From positions 10,183,318 through 10,247,317 of the forward strand of contig OZ037772.1 of the NCBI GenBank assembly GCA_964035545.1: a DNA stretch of 64,000 nt, read 5' to 3'. Within the stretch, counting starts at the first letter, position 1. The number at the start of each line of letters is the position of its first letter. Of this stretch, positions 1 through 13,301 are shown in pieces. Both the position numbers and the translations under genes were made by a program. The DNA is from Bugula neritina (taxonomy: Eukaryota; Bryozoa; Gymnolaemata; Cheilostomatida; Bugulidae). The notes under the pieces are model-generated. The model did no database searches, was not told the DNA's origin, and saw only the letters and a program-made list of their open reading frames with translations.

Positions 1-368
1 ATTAACTAGTCTTACATTTATAGCAACTGTAACGTATTTTGTGTATAATGGTTATTGCAAGCATTATTCAATTCATATTCACATTAAAATCACAGCGAAG
101 CTTGAACTTTATAGCTTTGTATTTATGTGCATGATTGAGTTTTAATTTTTCTTTTAATTTTATGTGCATTAAAAATGTGTTTAAAAACTTTACCAATAAA
201 AAAAATTAAAAAAAATGTACACATAAAATAGAAAAAAAATAAAATAACAAAAGTGGCAAAACTTTTCCCTTATAACTTATATAAACTCGCGGTACCAATC
301 TCGGCATAATGGCGCCCATATGATTCCGTAAGATTTGCTAATGGCAACACTCTTAATATACCACACTG
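1..368. mobile_element. Right arm of a foldback hAT-like element (cut by window edge)
   Basis: This arm is almost the exact inverted complement of 377-745, so 1-745 forms one giant palindrome. It ends in CCACACTG directly before GATTATCC (369-376). The same arm, more diverged, recurs at 2,505-2,856. It is therefore the right terminus of a second copy of the element at 377-2,856, whose remainder lies outside the window. No coding potential is seen. Confidence 0.7.
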
Positions 369-376
369 GATTATCC

Positions 377-2856
<2,480 letters not shown>

Positions 2857-2864
2857 GATTATCC

Positions 2865-3954
2865 CAATAAACTAAAACTTCTTTTAGTTGTAATTATCGT
2901 TCAACGATTATACCCTTTGAAGAGCATTCTCCGTAATGATCATAGATCAATAAACACACTAGAATCTCAGATCAAAATAATAATAGCTATAGCTATAATA
3001 GTTTAAGATTTATACTAAAAAACAAGTTTATTCGGTGTATTTTTTATCAGCAACCAGAGAAACTTGATAAAATACATCCAGCTAAATTTGTAGCCCAAGT
3101 TTGATTAATGAAGGATGTCATTAACCCCTGGTGACTTCCAATCTCAATTCACAAAAGAAGCATTAGTATATAAAATTTATAAATAAATGTGTAACTAAAT
3201 TGTGTAAATTAACAAAATTATGGATATACAGAAAAATACACTATATTCAGATTGGAAATGTACAGTTTACAAAAATAGGCTGAGTATTTGTATCATATAT
3301 GCAATGTGCTGAAAATGAGAAATTAAGAAGATATTATATAAGTATAATGAGAGAAGGAAGCAAATGTGGTCTAGCAGTTAGAGCGTTTACTTAGTGACAA
3401 ACCCTGACAAAGGCCATTGGAGATGTTAGGAAGAGCATCCAGTCATAAATGCTCCTTTGTCTCATCTGAACAAGTTCTTAGCCGGATTCAACAAAAAAAT
3501 TTCCAGCAGGAGTTTCTCACAGGGATAGCGACTATAAACTTGCGTGAATGAGTTGTTTAAGTAATGAGAGAGTGCACAATATTCTGTTAGAAGCATGTAA
3601 ATTATAGCCTGAGTTTCAAGTCAACTGGTGAATAGGAAACTAAAATGAGCAGTAATTCTATAGTGAAGGAACAGGTTCAGCCTATGATCCAACCATGCAT
3701 GTAGATAGTTTCTAGAGAAGAGAATTCCTCTAGCATGCCTAAAATTAGTAAATGAAAAGCTACAATAACAACTATACATTGAACGAAATAAGCTAATTTA
3801 CATAAATCAGACTTTGATGTACAGAAAGACTAATAGTAAAACTATATATTACATATACCCCATAATCTACGTCTTATATTTGTTCTTGATTGAAATAATA
3901 TAGACTGAAAGAAAGTATAAGCTGCACAGCATAAATTATCTGACATAATATATA
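2865..3954. repeat. Unit-0 tail: copy of the non-coding tail of the tandem unit
   Basis: This segment matches 25,925-26,810 and 43,040-43,955 along its length, so it is the downstream tail of an earlier unit whose genes are missing here. It contains a SINE (3,355-3,558) absent from the two sister tails. No exon-like frame is conserved between the three copies. Confidence 0.75.
3355..3558 (+). mobile_element. tRNA-derived SINE, copy 1
   Basis: Inserted relative to the sister tails at 26,400 and 43,550, flanked by near-identical duplications around AAGTAATGAGAG (3,340-3,354 and 3,559-3,570). The head resembles a tRNA A box (TGGTCTAGCAGTTAGAGCG). The body contains GATGTTAGGAAGAGCATCC and ends in GGTTTCTCAC-like sequence shared with the copy at 32,272-32,559. 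No poly-A tail is visible. Confidence 0.65.
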
Positions 3955-4100
3955 TGTCTACTATACGCTACACTACACTGCGCTGTACTGCACTGCACTG
4001 CACTGCACTGCACTACACTGCACTATACCGCACTACACTACACTACACTGCACTGCACTGCACTGCACTACACTGCACTACACGACACTACACTACACTA
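3955..4100. repeat. Degenerate ACTGC/ACTAC pentamer array
   Basis: Tandem 5-bp units alternating ACTGC and ACTAC. The same array occurs at the end of the other tails (26,812-26,930 and 43,956-44,150), so it belongs to the ancestral unit and varies in length and purity between copies. Confidence 0.85.
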
Positions 4101-4103
4101 CAA

Positions 4104-4364
4104 AGGATTTTTCCCAAATCTAGTAAAATTTCAATAAATACACCTAAATAATTAAAGTTCTTTTTAATTTTGCTTAATTTCTCATGTCTCTTCCTAATTA
4201 TTCAGCTACATTATGCAGAGTGTTATGAAAAAACCATATAACTCTCTGAAATCAAAAGTAGCTGAAGAATTAGAAAAAAACATGGGAAATCGAGCAAAAT
4301 TAAGAAGAACCTTGATTATTTAGGTGTATTTATTGATATTTTACTAGTTTTGGGCAAAAGCCCT
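4104..4364. mobile_element. MITE-like inverted repeat
   Basis: Two ~100-bp arms (about 4,104-4,206 and 4,257-4,364) are inverted copies of each other around a ~50-bp spacer, with roughly 85% identity. Both arms include AATAAATACACCTAAATAAT in mirrored orientation. The ends resemble AAGGxTTTTxCCCAAA. The family and the exact target duplication are not clear. Confidence 0.6.
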
Positions 4365-4542
4365 TATTCATTAGCGGCTAATTTGTAAAAAATAACTAAA
4401 AACTTGAGATTTTCAGTGTGTACTAAATTAAGAAAATGACCCTTAAATACTAAATGAAAATTGATTGTTTATAAACTACTGACCAATTCCTATTTGTAAC
4501 ATGTCTAATAGATGTGTGATATTTTCTAGAAGGTGATAATAA

Positions 4543-4846
4543 TGTGGTGGCTCGTGGAGCTACCAACAGCACGATACGCGGGGTCGCGCATTGACCCGGA
4601 ACAATGTACTTAGCCAATCAGCGAGGCTGCTAGTTAGTAGCAGTAGTTAGCTTCGCGCTACTTGTCAGTTGTGAATAGTGTAATAGATTAATAGACGTGT
4701 AGATTTCCGAATACTCTGTACCGTTTTTATTATGTATCTTATACTCAAAATATACTCTTATTAACTCGGCTTATCTTGGTGGAGTTCTCTCGCACTAAAT
4801 AGACTCTCTTGATTGCACATCAACCTAAATACTGGAAATTACAACA
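4543..4846 (+). mobile_element. Solo LTR related to the Ty3/gypsy elements
   Basis: A 304-bp LTR, TGTGGTGGCTCGTGG...ATTACAACA, flanked by a 4-bp duplication ATAA (4,539-4,542 and 4,847-4,850). The ends match the LTRs of the two full elements in this window, but the body is a third variant. Unit C has the uninterrupted site near 55,415-55,425. The plus orientation is opposite to the full elements. Confidence 0.8.
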
Positions 4847-4850
4847 ATAA

Positions 4851-5760
4851 AACGGTTACAGAGTATTTAAAGTAAAACTAGATACAATTTTGGATTTCTC
4901 TTTATTAGACAAAGAATCAATTGCTAATTATAAAAGGCAATTTTATTTTTATCAAAGGAACTGCTTATTGTAAAGGAATAATGTGCTATTTCTTGTTATA
5001 CTGATAATAATTCCATACAATAATTGAAAACAGCTTCACAGCATGTCACATCTCAATCTCCAACACAGCAATCTGTTCGTATTAATAAGGAAATCTGATG
5101 CATTGGTAATTTCTAAAACAGCAAACATAGAGACAATTAATTTGGCTGGATAATTGCAAAGAACAAAAGTTTATAGTCAGGATAAAAAATATTAGGAAAT
5201 TTAAAGAAAATTTTGCAAATTTAAAGTACATAATATACATGTAGCCACCACCAGTGAAAACTTTTATAGCCTATAAAGTTTACAGATTAATTATAGAAAC
5301 ATATCGTGTATAATTGATATAACACACAATAACCTGGATTTTCCGGTATATAATACACCAGTAAAAGAACTTGAGTGATAATAATGAATTAAAAATACTG
5401 CTTGTACAATTTTTGACGGATCACGTGGTTATAGCCTGTTTAGTAGTCCACTGTAAAGTAGGAAGTTAAACATGCAGGCGTCTATAGTGAAGTGAACTGA
5501 CTTAGTTGACTCATTAAAGCAGAGATGTACTGGGAAGGTAACTCCTTATGTATGACTCAACATGTTGTGTTCTACAAAGCATAGCAGGGATGTCTAGTAT
5601 ATACAATATCTGCCATGTTATAATAATACAATATTATGAGACATTAGTATATACACTGTATTGTAAACAGTTGCTTTATAATTTAACTATTGATTGATAA
5701 CTAATCAGGGGAGATAACTGGTAACAATGTGCACACTACTATATAGTTAACTGACAAGAT
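4851..5760. other. Intergenic spacer of unit A
   Basis: Collinear with 55,425-56,340 of unit C, and from about 5,370 also with 28,985 onwards in unit B. No conserved reading frame is seen. Unit C carries a (TA)n expansion where this copy has only a short ATATACATGT. Confidence 0.6.
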
Positions 5761-6026
5761 TGTAGTGGGCAGTGAAGCGTAGGACCATGTGCTCACTAGC
5801 CAATTAGTAATCGGACACGTGACTTTTCCCCTATTGTAACTAGGTTCCAGATTGTAACATTAGTGTGCTCAGTCAGAGCGTGATGCTGATATGAAAAGAG
5901 TATTTTATGTTTATGTAGTAAATAAATCTACTATCTCGATTCTCCATCTGGTATCTAACCATGCAACGTGGATAACTATAACATATACAAATTCTCACAC
6001 CTAATTTAATTGCAAAAATTATAACA
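5761..6026 (+). mobile_element. Solo LTR-like insertion
   Basis: A 266-bp insertion missing from units B (about 29,365) and C (about 56,330). It begins TGTAGTGGGCAGTG and ends AATTGCAAAAATTATAACA. Both ends resemble those of the solo LTR at 44,504-44,855 (TGTAGTGAGTAG...AATTACTACA), and both carry an ACGTGAC motif and an AATAAAT polyadenylation-like signal. The flanking 4-mers AGAT and ATAT would be an imperfect duplication. Confidence 0.55.
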
Positions 6027-6232
6027 ATATTATTATTATAATAATATAAAAAAATTCATAATATTTCTATGCAATAAAATGCAATACAACACAAAATATT
6101 ATATAACAAAATGCAATGTAAAACTACTCAATACAAAGCAGCATTAAAAATACGAATTAGAAAGGCACTCAGTACCTCTCACAACAACATTTACTGACCT
6201 TTATTAGAGTATCCCAGTCTATCAGCTCACCT

Positions 6233-9200
6233 TCACTTGAGCTGATAGAACAGAACTCGGTCATTAGGAAAACGTACTTGAATTACTAGAGTAGAGCCAG
6301 TGAGGTGTAGATCAAAAATGTCACTGTACTTAAGAGGTAGCCTGGTTAGTAACTTGCCTGTTGAGATAAAGGACATAATTAATGTTCCTCTATAGGAATC
6401 AAAGATAATATAAAGAGAGTGCATTTTGTTTGTAGGAAATATATAAATTATATGAATGAACTAATTTTCTCAAATAACAATGCAGGTATATTGTAGACTA
6501 TGTGTATTCTACACAGTAACTAACCTGTATGTAATGATAGTACACGGAGTGAGGAAGGTTTAGTATCATCAGCCAGAAGTACAAACTCATCTCTATAGCA
6601 GGTTACTCCACGAGGTGTAGCCACTTCCTCACACTGCCAGATGATGTCACCTGATGAGGTGTCTACTTTGTATACTAGAGATGAGTTAGGTTGAGATATA
6701 ACAATTGAGTTATTATCTGCAGCAGACAGACATACAGGAGTATCAGTAAGTAGAGGACAAGGTAGAGTGTTTACTACCTCCCCAGTCAGAGAGTAGAATA
6801 CTAGAGTCTTATTCAGCCTGTCAGGAATAGCTATCTGATTGTTTATGATGGCAAGCTGATTTATCCACTGGAGTTTATTATCTGTATGAGTCCAGCTGGT
6901 GATGGACTTTCCTTCAAGGTCATGAACTCTCACAGTTGAATCAGAAGACAGAGTATATATCCTATCATTATGTACTGAGATACTCATCACACCTCCATAC
7001 TTATGAATAGAGATGAATGATTTGGTTACTTTGTTGTTTTCATCTATCCTGTGTACACCTCCATCACACCCAGCATATGTGACACCTTTATAGGTGTGAA
7101 AAGAGTAGCAGTATGGAGAAACTTCAACAGCTTTTATCAGTTCTACAGCCTTGGGTAGTGGAGGTGAGAGAACTAGTCCTTGTTCAGGAGTTATACTTGC
7201 TGTTCTTTCATTGGTTAACTCAATCTCGGTATCTCTTTTCTCTTCTGTAATAAAATATTGACATGCATGACATGGTAATATAATATAAAACAGCTGATAC
7301 ATCAGAAAAACTAGCAGATATGTAAACATACATGTATATATTTACACATCACTACACAAACAGCAGTGCTATAGCAACACTGCAATGATCATGCATTTTC
7401 CATTTGAAAATAAATATTATAATTTTGACAGTTTAGACCAGATTATTTTTATGGGAATCAACTATTGAAAAAAATTTACTGCGGAAAAAAATCAGCAGCT
7501 GCATGCATTCATGTCAACAAAATATTAAAGTCAATTCTAATGATATTCTATTTAGTGATATACTACTATATATTAAATTAGGTTATGTTCACCAAAAACT
7601 TGTATTAGTATTCTCCAAGAGTAAGCACAACTATTGCACAAGTGTGTAAATCTATAGAATAGTTGAGAGAAGCTTACAGATGGGGGAGATGTAGGCCACT
7701 CCCTCCTCAGTGTAAATTAAACACTAAAGATTTCCAATAACATCATTTATCTTAAAACATAGTTTAATAGTAGTTTTAGAAAATGTTAGTTCCTTCATCA
7801 TGTTAAGTTAAAATATTAGATATAATATATTGTTATAACACAGGTCAATAGAGAGAAATGCCAGATGAGGAAAATGTAACAGTTAGCAACATATAGCTTA
7901 CACACATAATACACCTTCAATCTAAAAGTCAAAATATTCTTCCGTGATGATTTTACTTATAAATACGGCAAGATACAAAGTGTCATAAAAATGAAAAACT
8001 CTTATAGTTCTATTCAATATCTTTTAAATAATTTTGCATGGATAACATATAAAACCAACCTTTCACTTCCGCAGATGTTACAATACCAAATCGTGTCAAC
8101 TTAGGAATCTCTTCTGTCAACAGTCTATCAATCTCCTTCATATCACGATATGACTTGATAATGTCAACCTAACAATATTACATATACACACAATGTGACA
8201 CTGTGTAGCAGGTGTTATAGAGTTGTCTGCTATTATAGAGAATGCCAGTGTTGAGAATGAACAATGAAATCAACAACAATTCTATATTTGACACACACAA
8301 ATTCATCTAAAAAGCAGCATTGCAATGCAAAAGACTGATGGATCGAGATTGCTATGCCGTATTAGGGAAACAGACTACTGCCAACTATAAAGGGGTAAGG
8401 TTTATTCTAATAAACTGTACCTTAAGGGAGCACAGATTTCAAAGCTGACGCTAATGTGCAGTGGGCTATGCTATTAAATACAGTATCCTAATATAGCATT
8501 ATACAGCATCTTCTAGTATTATACAGTATTGTATAGTATTATACTGCAGTATCCTACTATACCATACAAAGTGCTATAGTATTATACAGTATCATATAGT
8601 GTTATGTAGTGTCCTATGGTACTATACAGTATGCTATGATATTAAAAGTACTATGGTATTATTGTATTATACAGTATCCTACGGTATTATAATACAGTGT
8701 CATATAGTGTTAGTACACTGGGTACCTTGCAGACCGACAGCAAATAAAATGGAATACTCTGGTGACTGGAGGCCACTCAGTAAAACTTAACTTGGGCTGA
8801 GCCACAATGACAGCATTTTTCAAATTAATTCATTCCAAATTCTTATAAATCATTACACAATGAAGTCCCATTAACTACTACAGGCTGCATGTTTTAGCAT
8901 GCATACAAAGATACATGTATTTAAAAAGTATTTTTTCCACTCTAATTTATATATCTGATAGAGCAACATAATTTTATGTTTATGCCTTTGAGGGTGGCAT
9001 AAATGTTGGACAGTCCTGTGTTATACAGCATGATATGTTATAGTACAGTTCCATTACTGCCTCTATTGGTTATTACCTGATCCATTTTCTACTTATGTAC
9101 TCTTTAGATGTTATTTACAGATAGAGAAACAATGAATATAGACTTTATATAAAGACATTGAAATATATAAAACTGTTACAGATCCTAACATCTACTATAT

Positions 9201-11044
9201 ATGCTCTGCAACTAACCTCATGACTTTGGTCTAACTTAGCCTCTATTCCTGTTTTGTGATTATACAGCTCACAGTATCTAGCCCCAACTTTCTCTACCAT
9301 GAAATTCACGGCTTGCCTCTCAGTCTTTTCTCTCTTCTCCACCAGTTCTTTTTCCAGTTTGTCATACTTCTGTTGAATAGCTGCTATCTAAATACAGTCA
9401 CATTAAATGTTAGACAAGCTAGAATAGTTTGAGGAGTGACTGAGTGTATAACCACCTTGCATCTACCAAAAAGTAGCTTATCTCAGATGATTATAAAAAA
9501 GCTATAAACAAACTCTCACAGTTTCTATATGATCTTTATAACTATCAAATTTAAAAACCATGTAATAATCACCTGATCATCACGCTGTTTACATAGCATC
9601 CCCAGTAACTTTTTGGTTTCAGCTCTAAACTCATCAATGTTTGCAGCTATCTGTTTGTAATAACCAGATAAGTTGTCTTCTCTTGTCTTCAACTTTGTGA
9701 CTTCCACTAGCTGCATTGTTAAATCTTTCAATGTCAAAAGTTTATGCTGGGATGTACTTAAAGTAATATATACAAAGTAATGTATAAGCTGTTGTGTACC
9801 TGAATCATGTAATATATATAGCAAGTAAACAGAAGAATAGACACTTACCATCATCACATACACCAGCTGTAGGCACACACTGAGTACAGAATAGTTTGAG
9901 ACAGACTTTACAACCCAAAGTATACTCTACGTCTGCATGTGTCTCACACATTCTCTTCTCTAACTTAGCAGCGCGAGCTATATACTCTGTCATATTTATT
10001 CTAGAATGTTCCTCAGCCAGATTGTCATGGTCCTAAGACAAATATATACAAAAGAGTTTGTGGCTTACTAACGATATTACATCTAAGATTGCATATAATA
10101 TACATTATAATGGTCCTAATGTCATGATCATATAATGCCTAAAGTATATATGCAATAGTATACAATTTAATAATATTCAAAGATATATTGTACAATCTAT
10201 TACAATAAAAGCATGGATGTAAGAAATCAATCTTGAGAGTTATGTCTCCTTGATCATAACTTTTATCTAATGTATAATAAACTACAGCATGCTGATCGAT
10301 AAATGTTAGGAGGTAAAGACTCAAAACCAATTCATGTGAGCAAATGAGTAAAAACAAATGGAAACAAAAAAATGTTTTCAATTGATGAACCAAATCAAAT
10401 ATTGCAAACAATTTGTTGCAAAACCATTAAATTATTTCTCCGCAAAGTATCACCAAAATCTCAAGCTTTTAGTTTCAGAATATCACATGTAAGGATATAT
10501 ACACAGATGACACTAAAAATAGTGTTAACTTACAATGACATGTTTAGCACAGTACAGTTTGGAACAAACTAAACAATACATCAGAGCAGGTGTGTTATTA
10601 ACTCCTGACTTTGTACAGACTTCACAGAGTATAGACTTATCTATCTGTTTCATCTGGTCTGCTGTTGGCAACTTATCAGGTGTTGTATTGAACACTTGTC
10701 TGTAATATAAATGATAAATTTATTGTTGATAGATCATCAATTAGCCACATAGCATACAGTATTTAATATCCTACGTTCATAGCATAATTGGCTCTGTTCC
10801 ACCTTGTGATATTCTATTAACTTTAATATATACTATACAGTAGACGTAGCGAAAACCAAATCACAAATACTTTAACATAAACCTACCGACATATTCCACA
10901 TTTAAGAGCATTCAGCCTTCCATAGAATTCATTCAAACACTTGTCACAGTGTGGGTGAGTACAGGGTAATGCCTTACATTCCTCTAACTTGAGTTTAGAT
11001 AAACAAATAGTACATCTCACCATTTGTTGAGGTTTAGATGCCAT
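6233..11044 (-). CDS. TRIM-like RING/B-box/coiled-coil/propeller protein, copy A
   Basis: Eight exons read as 11044-10887, 10699-10534, 10032-9849, 9757-9573, 9387-9217, 8168-8060, 7244-6525 and 6357-6233, joining in phase to 605 codons. Exon 1 is a C3HC4 RING (CTIC...CTHPHC...CGIC), which implies ubiquitin E3 ligase activity. Exon 2 is a B-box1-like finger (CEVC...CLVC...CAKH) and exon 3 a B-box 2 (CETHADVEYTLGCKVC). Exons 4-6 are helical, charged coiled coil. Exon 7 carries repeated propeller strands such as DRIYTLSSDSTVRVHD, resembling NHL/WD-type blades. The start ATG precedes the RING directly. The usual exon-4 acceptor AG is changed to AA in this copy, so an acceptor 42 nt upstream (exon start 9,799) is probably used, adding 14 residues in frame. 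Cytosolic location is inferred; the substrate is unknown. Confidence 0.85.
8460..8720. repeat. Intronic minisatellite of TRIM copy A
   Basis: Imperfect ~20-bp repeats of the type TATTATACAGTATCCTATAG lie in the intron between exons 5 and 6. Units B (33,180-33,490) and C (58,865-59,110) have the same array with different copy order. Confidence 0.75.
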
Positions 11045-11607
11045 TTTGTTCTACAATTACATCATATTAGGACGACATAATCATATTGATTACATTGATT
11101 TCACATCAGTTACCAATACTCATACAAGTGGATAACAAGAGAATTAAAAGAAGATTTGGACATTGCCCAAGTTCCAAGAACAGCAAACAATTCTATCATC
11201 AACTATCTGATATTATTATTGAATTACTTACATCTACATCTAGCAAGGGCTGACACCGGATTTGGTAGTAACTTTGCGTTTGAGGCTGTCGTCATTTCGA
11301 CTGTGGTGTTAACCAACTTACAGTTAGTGAGTCATTAACATCCAACCTATTATTATTACAGTTAATAATTAAATCATAATGAAAATGACAATACTTTTAA
11401 CATTCATTTTGATATTAGTTAAGTGAGACTGAAACCCAGCATCGCAATCTGCCAGTCACAATCACAATGACAATCACAGTGGCAAACAATAAATTCAATC
11501 ATGTGTTTTTAAAACTAAGTCTAATGTCAATGTGATGGATGATTACAGTTAATGTTATACTTTTACTGTTTTAGTTTTAACCATAATCCTAATACTAATA
11601 GTAATAG
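11045..11607. other. Region upstream of TRIM copy A with short conserved frames
   Basis: Upstream flank of the TRIM start codon, collinear with 35,781-36,300 in unit B. A plus-strand open frame (about 11,120-11,253, ending TGA) and a minus-strand frame (11,310-11,240) differ between units partly by synonymous or 3-bp changes, so a short exon may lie here. No family is recognised. The remainder looks non-coding. Confidence 0.35.
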
Positions 11608-11913
11608 TGTTGTAATCTTCAGATTTAGGGTTGATATGCTATCCAGAGAGTCTATTTATCTAGTATAGAACTGCACCAGGCTAAGTCGAGTGAACGAGTA
11701 TATTTTATACACAATGATACATTACAAAAACACGATACATTATTTCTAACAAGTTACACATCTAATCTATTTCACACTCTAGCTTCGACTGAGTTAGCAG
11801 CGGGAAACTACAATTGCTGCTAACTATCAACTACGCTAATTGGCTATCCATTGTTCCGGGTCAATTACGCGACCCTACATGTTGTGCTGCTGGTAGTTCC
11901 ACGAACCACCACA
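11608..11913 (-). repeat. 3' LTR of gypsy element 1
   Basis: 306 bp, TGTGGTGG...ACAACA on the minus strand. The element side is preceded by a polypurine tract (GGTGGGGGCGG, rc of 11,914-11,924), the expected plus-strand primer. One mismatch to the 5' LTR. Confidence 0.93.
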
Positions 11914-12200
11914 CCGCCCCCACCAGCAGAAAGCCATCTTTCTGATATATATATAAAAAAAACATTCAATAGTAATTGCATACATCAGTGAACAAAATAA
12001 TACATAATATACAGGAAGAGACATAATAATAGACAGAGTCATTATAACGATCCGTTGCATACAATTGGCCAGCTGTAGATAGACGAGGAATACTAGCTAG
12101 CTGTGGTATTAGACAAGGAATAACCTGTCTAGCAGTTAAGCATTTGCACGATTTTGGTTCCTCACCAAATGTGGAGTTGTGGAGTATTCTGGGTAGCATA

Positions 12201-13277
12201 CTAGAGTCCTTGTTGGGCACGCCGGTGCTTGGCTTGGCATGTACGCAGTTTCCGTTTCATACGGCATACGGATCCCTTCAGCTGGAAGAGTCCTGTGGTA
12301 GTGTTAAGTAGATCTGGCGCCAGCTGGGTGAACTCTTCTTGTAATCGTAGGAGGCGTTCTTCTACTGTAGCTAGTCGTACTGGGTCTGGGGACGGTGTCC
12401 GTCTGCGGCGTAAGGGTGGACTGGGGGACCTGGTCCGTCTCTTCGCCGGGGTAGGGGAGATCTCTCCTTCTTCTGGATATGTAGTTTCCTCGGGGGTGTA
12501 TGTAATTGGAGGGCGGTCAGACACCAGCGGGGATTGTTGGCGGGCGTTGTCTAACACACGTTGGAACCCCGAGGATAGAACGGCTAATAGCATGGCCTTC
12601 TTTACCAGAGGTCGTATATATGTGAGGAACTCCGGGTACAGCTTAGCGTCGACCACATAGTTTTCTCCAGGGAAACAGCCCGCCGCTCTGTGTCTGGTGA
12701 CGGGGTAGGGATACACATCATTGTACCCGCAGGGGCAGAAGGTCAGTAGGAGATGAGCATTGACGTGTAGTTTAAGGGAGCGGTGAGAGGCGCAATCTTC
12801 ACCACAGATCTGGCATCTCGTCCGTCCTCTGGACCCCCAGGCTGTTTCTATTTCTTCTTCGGTTTGTGGAGACACCCACCGCCAACGGCGGCGTAGTGGC
12901 TCAGGCCGGTCACCACTAGCATAGTCCTCCGGATACGGAGCGGGAAGTGTCCTATCTCGTACCCTGGTTGTAGCGGGTCGAGTGTAATCTGAAAAAGTTT
13001 CAACAGTGTTAGTACAGTACACTGCTGTGTTGTCAGCTTGAACAGCTTGGCAACTCCTAATTCAGTTACCTCGTAGAGATTAATGATAGTGAATAGTCAG
13101 ATAGAACCGTATTGCAATGAGACTATAAAAATCTCTAAGTCAAACTGAGTTCTTACTACGGTATTTCACTAACCTATCTCCAGCTCGATTGACTCAGTGA
13201 GTCAGAGCTGAGCGATGCAATCTAGTTTCGTATTAAGATATAGTTAACTCACCCCACGATCTGTTGTCGTAAGACAT
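12201..13277 (-). CDS. Gypsy element 1 ORF3: spliced C2H2 zinc-finger protein
   Basis: Third ORF downstream of pol, where an env gene would sit in some gypsy elements. The model has a 25-nt first exon (13277-13253) with an ATG and donor GTGAGT, then an acceptor TTTTTCAG and a main exon (12988-12201) of about 263 codons. The single-base overhang of exon 1 completes the first codon of exon 2. The main exon has a classical C-x2-C-x12-H-x3-H finger (CQIC...HVNAH), a second C-x-C-x12-H-x4-C finger, an RS/proline-rich stretch and a C-terminal leucine-rich, basic, coiled-coil-like tail. There is no signal peptide or membrane segment, so it is not an envelope protein. A nucleic-acid-binding accessory role is inferred. 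The same architecture recurs in element 2 despite strong sequence divergence. I do not recognise a named family. Confidence 0.65.
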
Positions 13278-13301
13278 ACTGAATGTGTGAAATGGTTTGA
13301 A

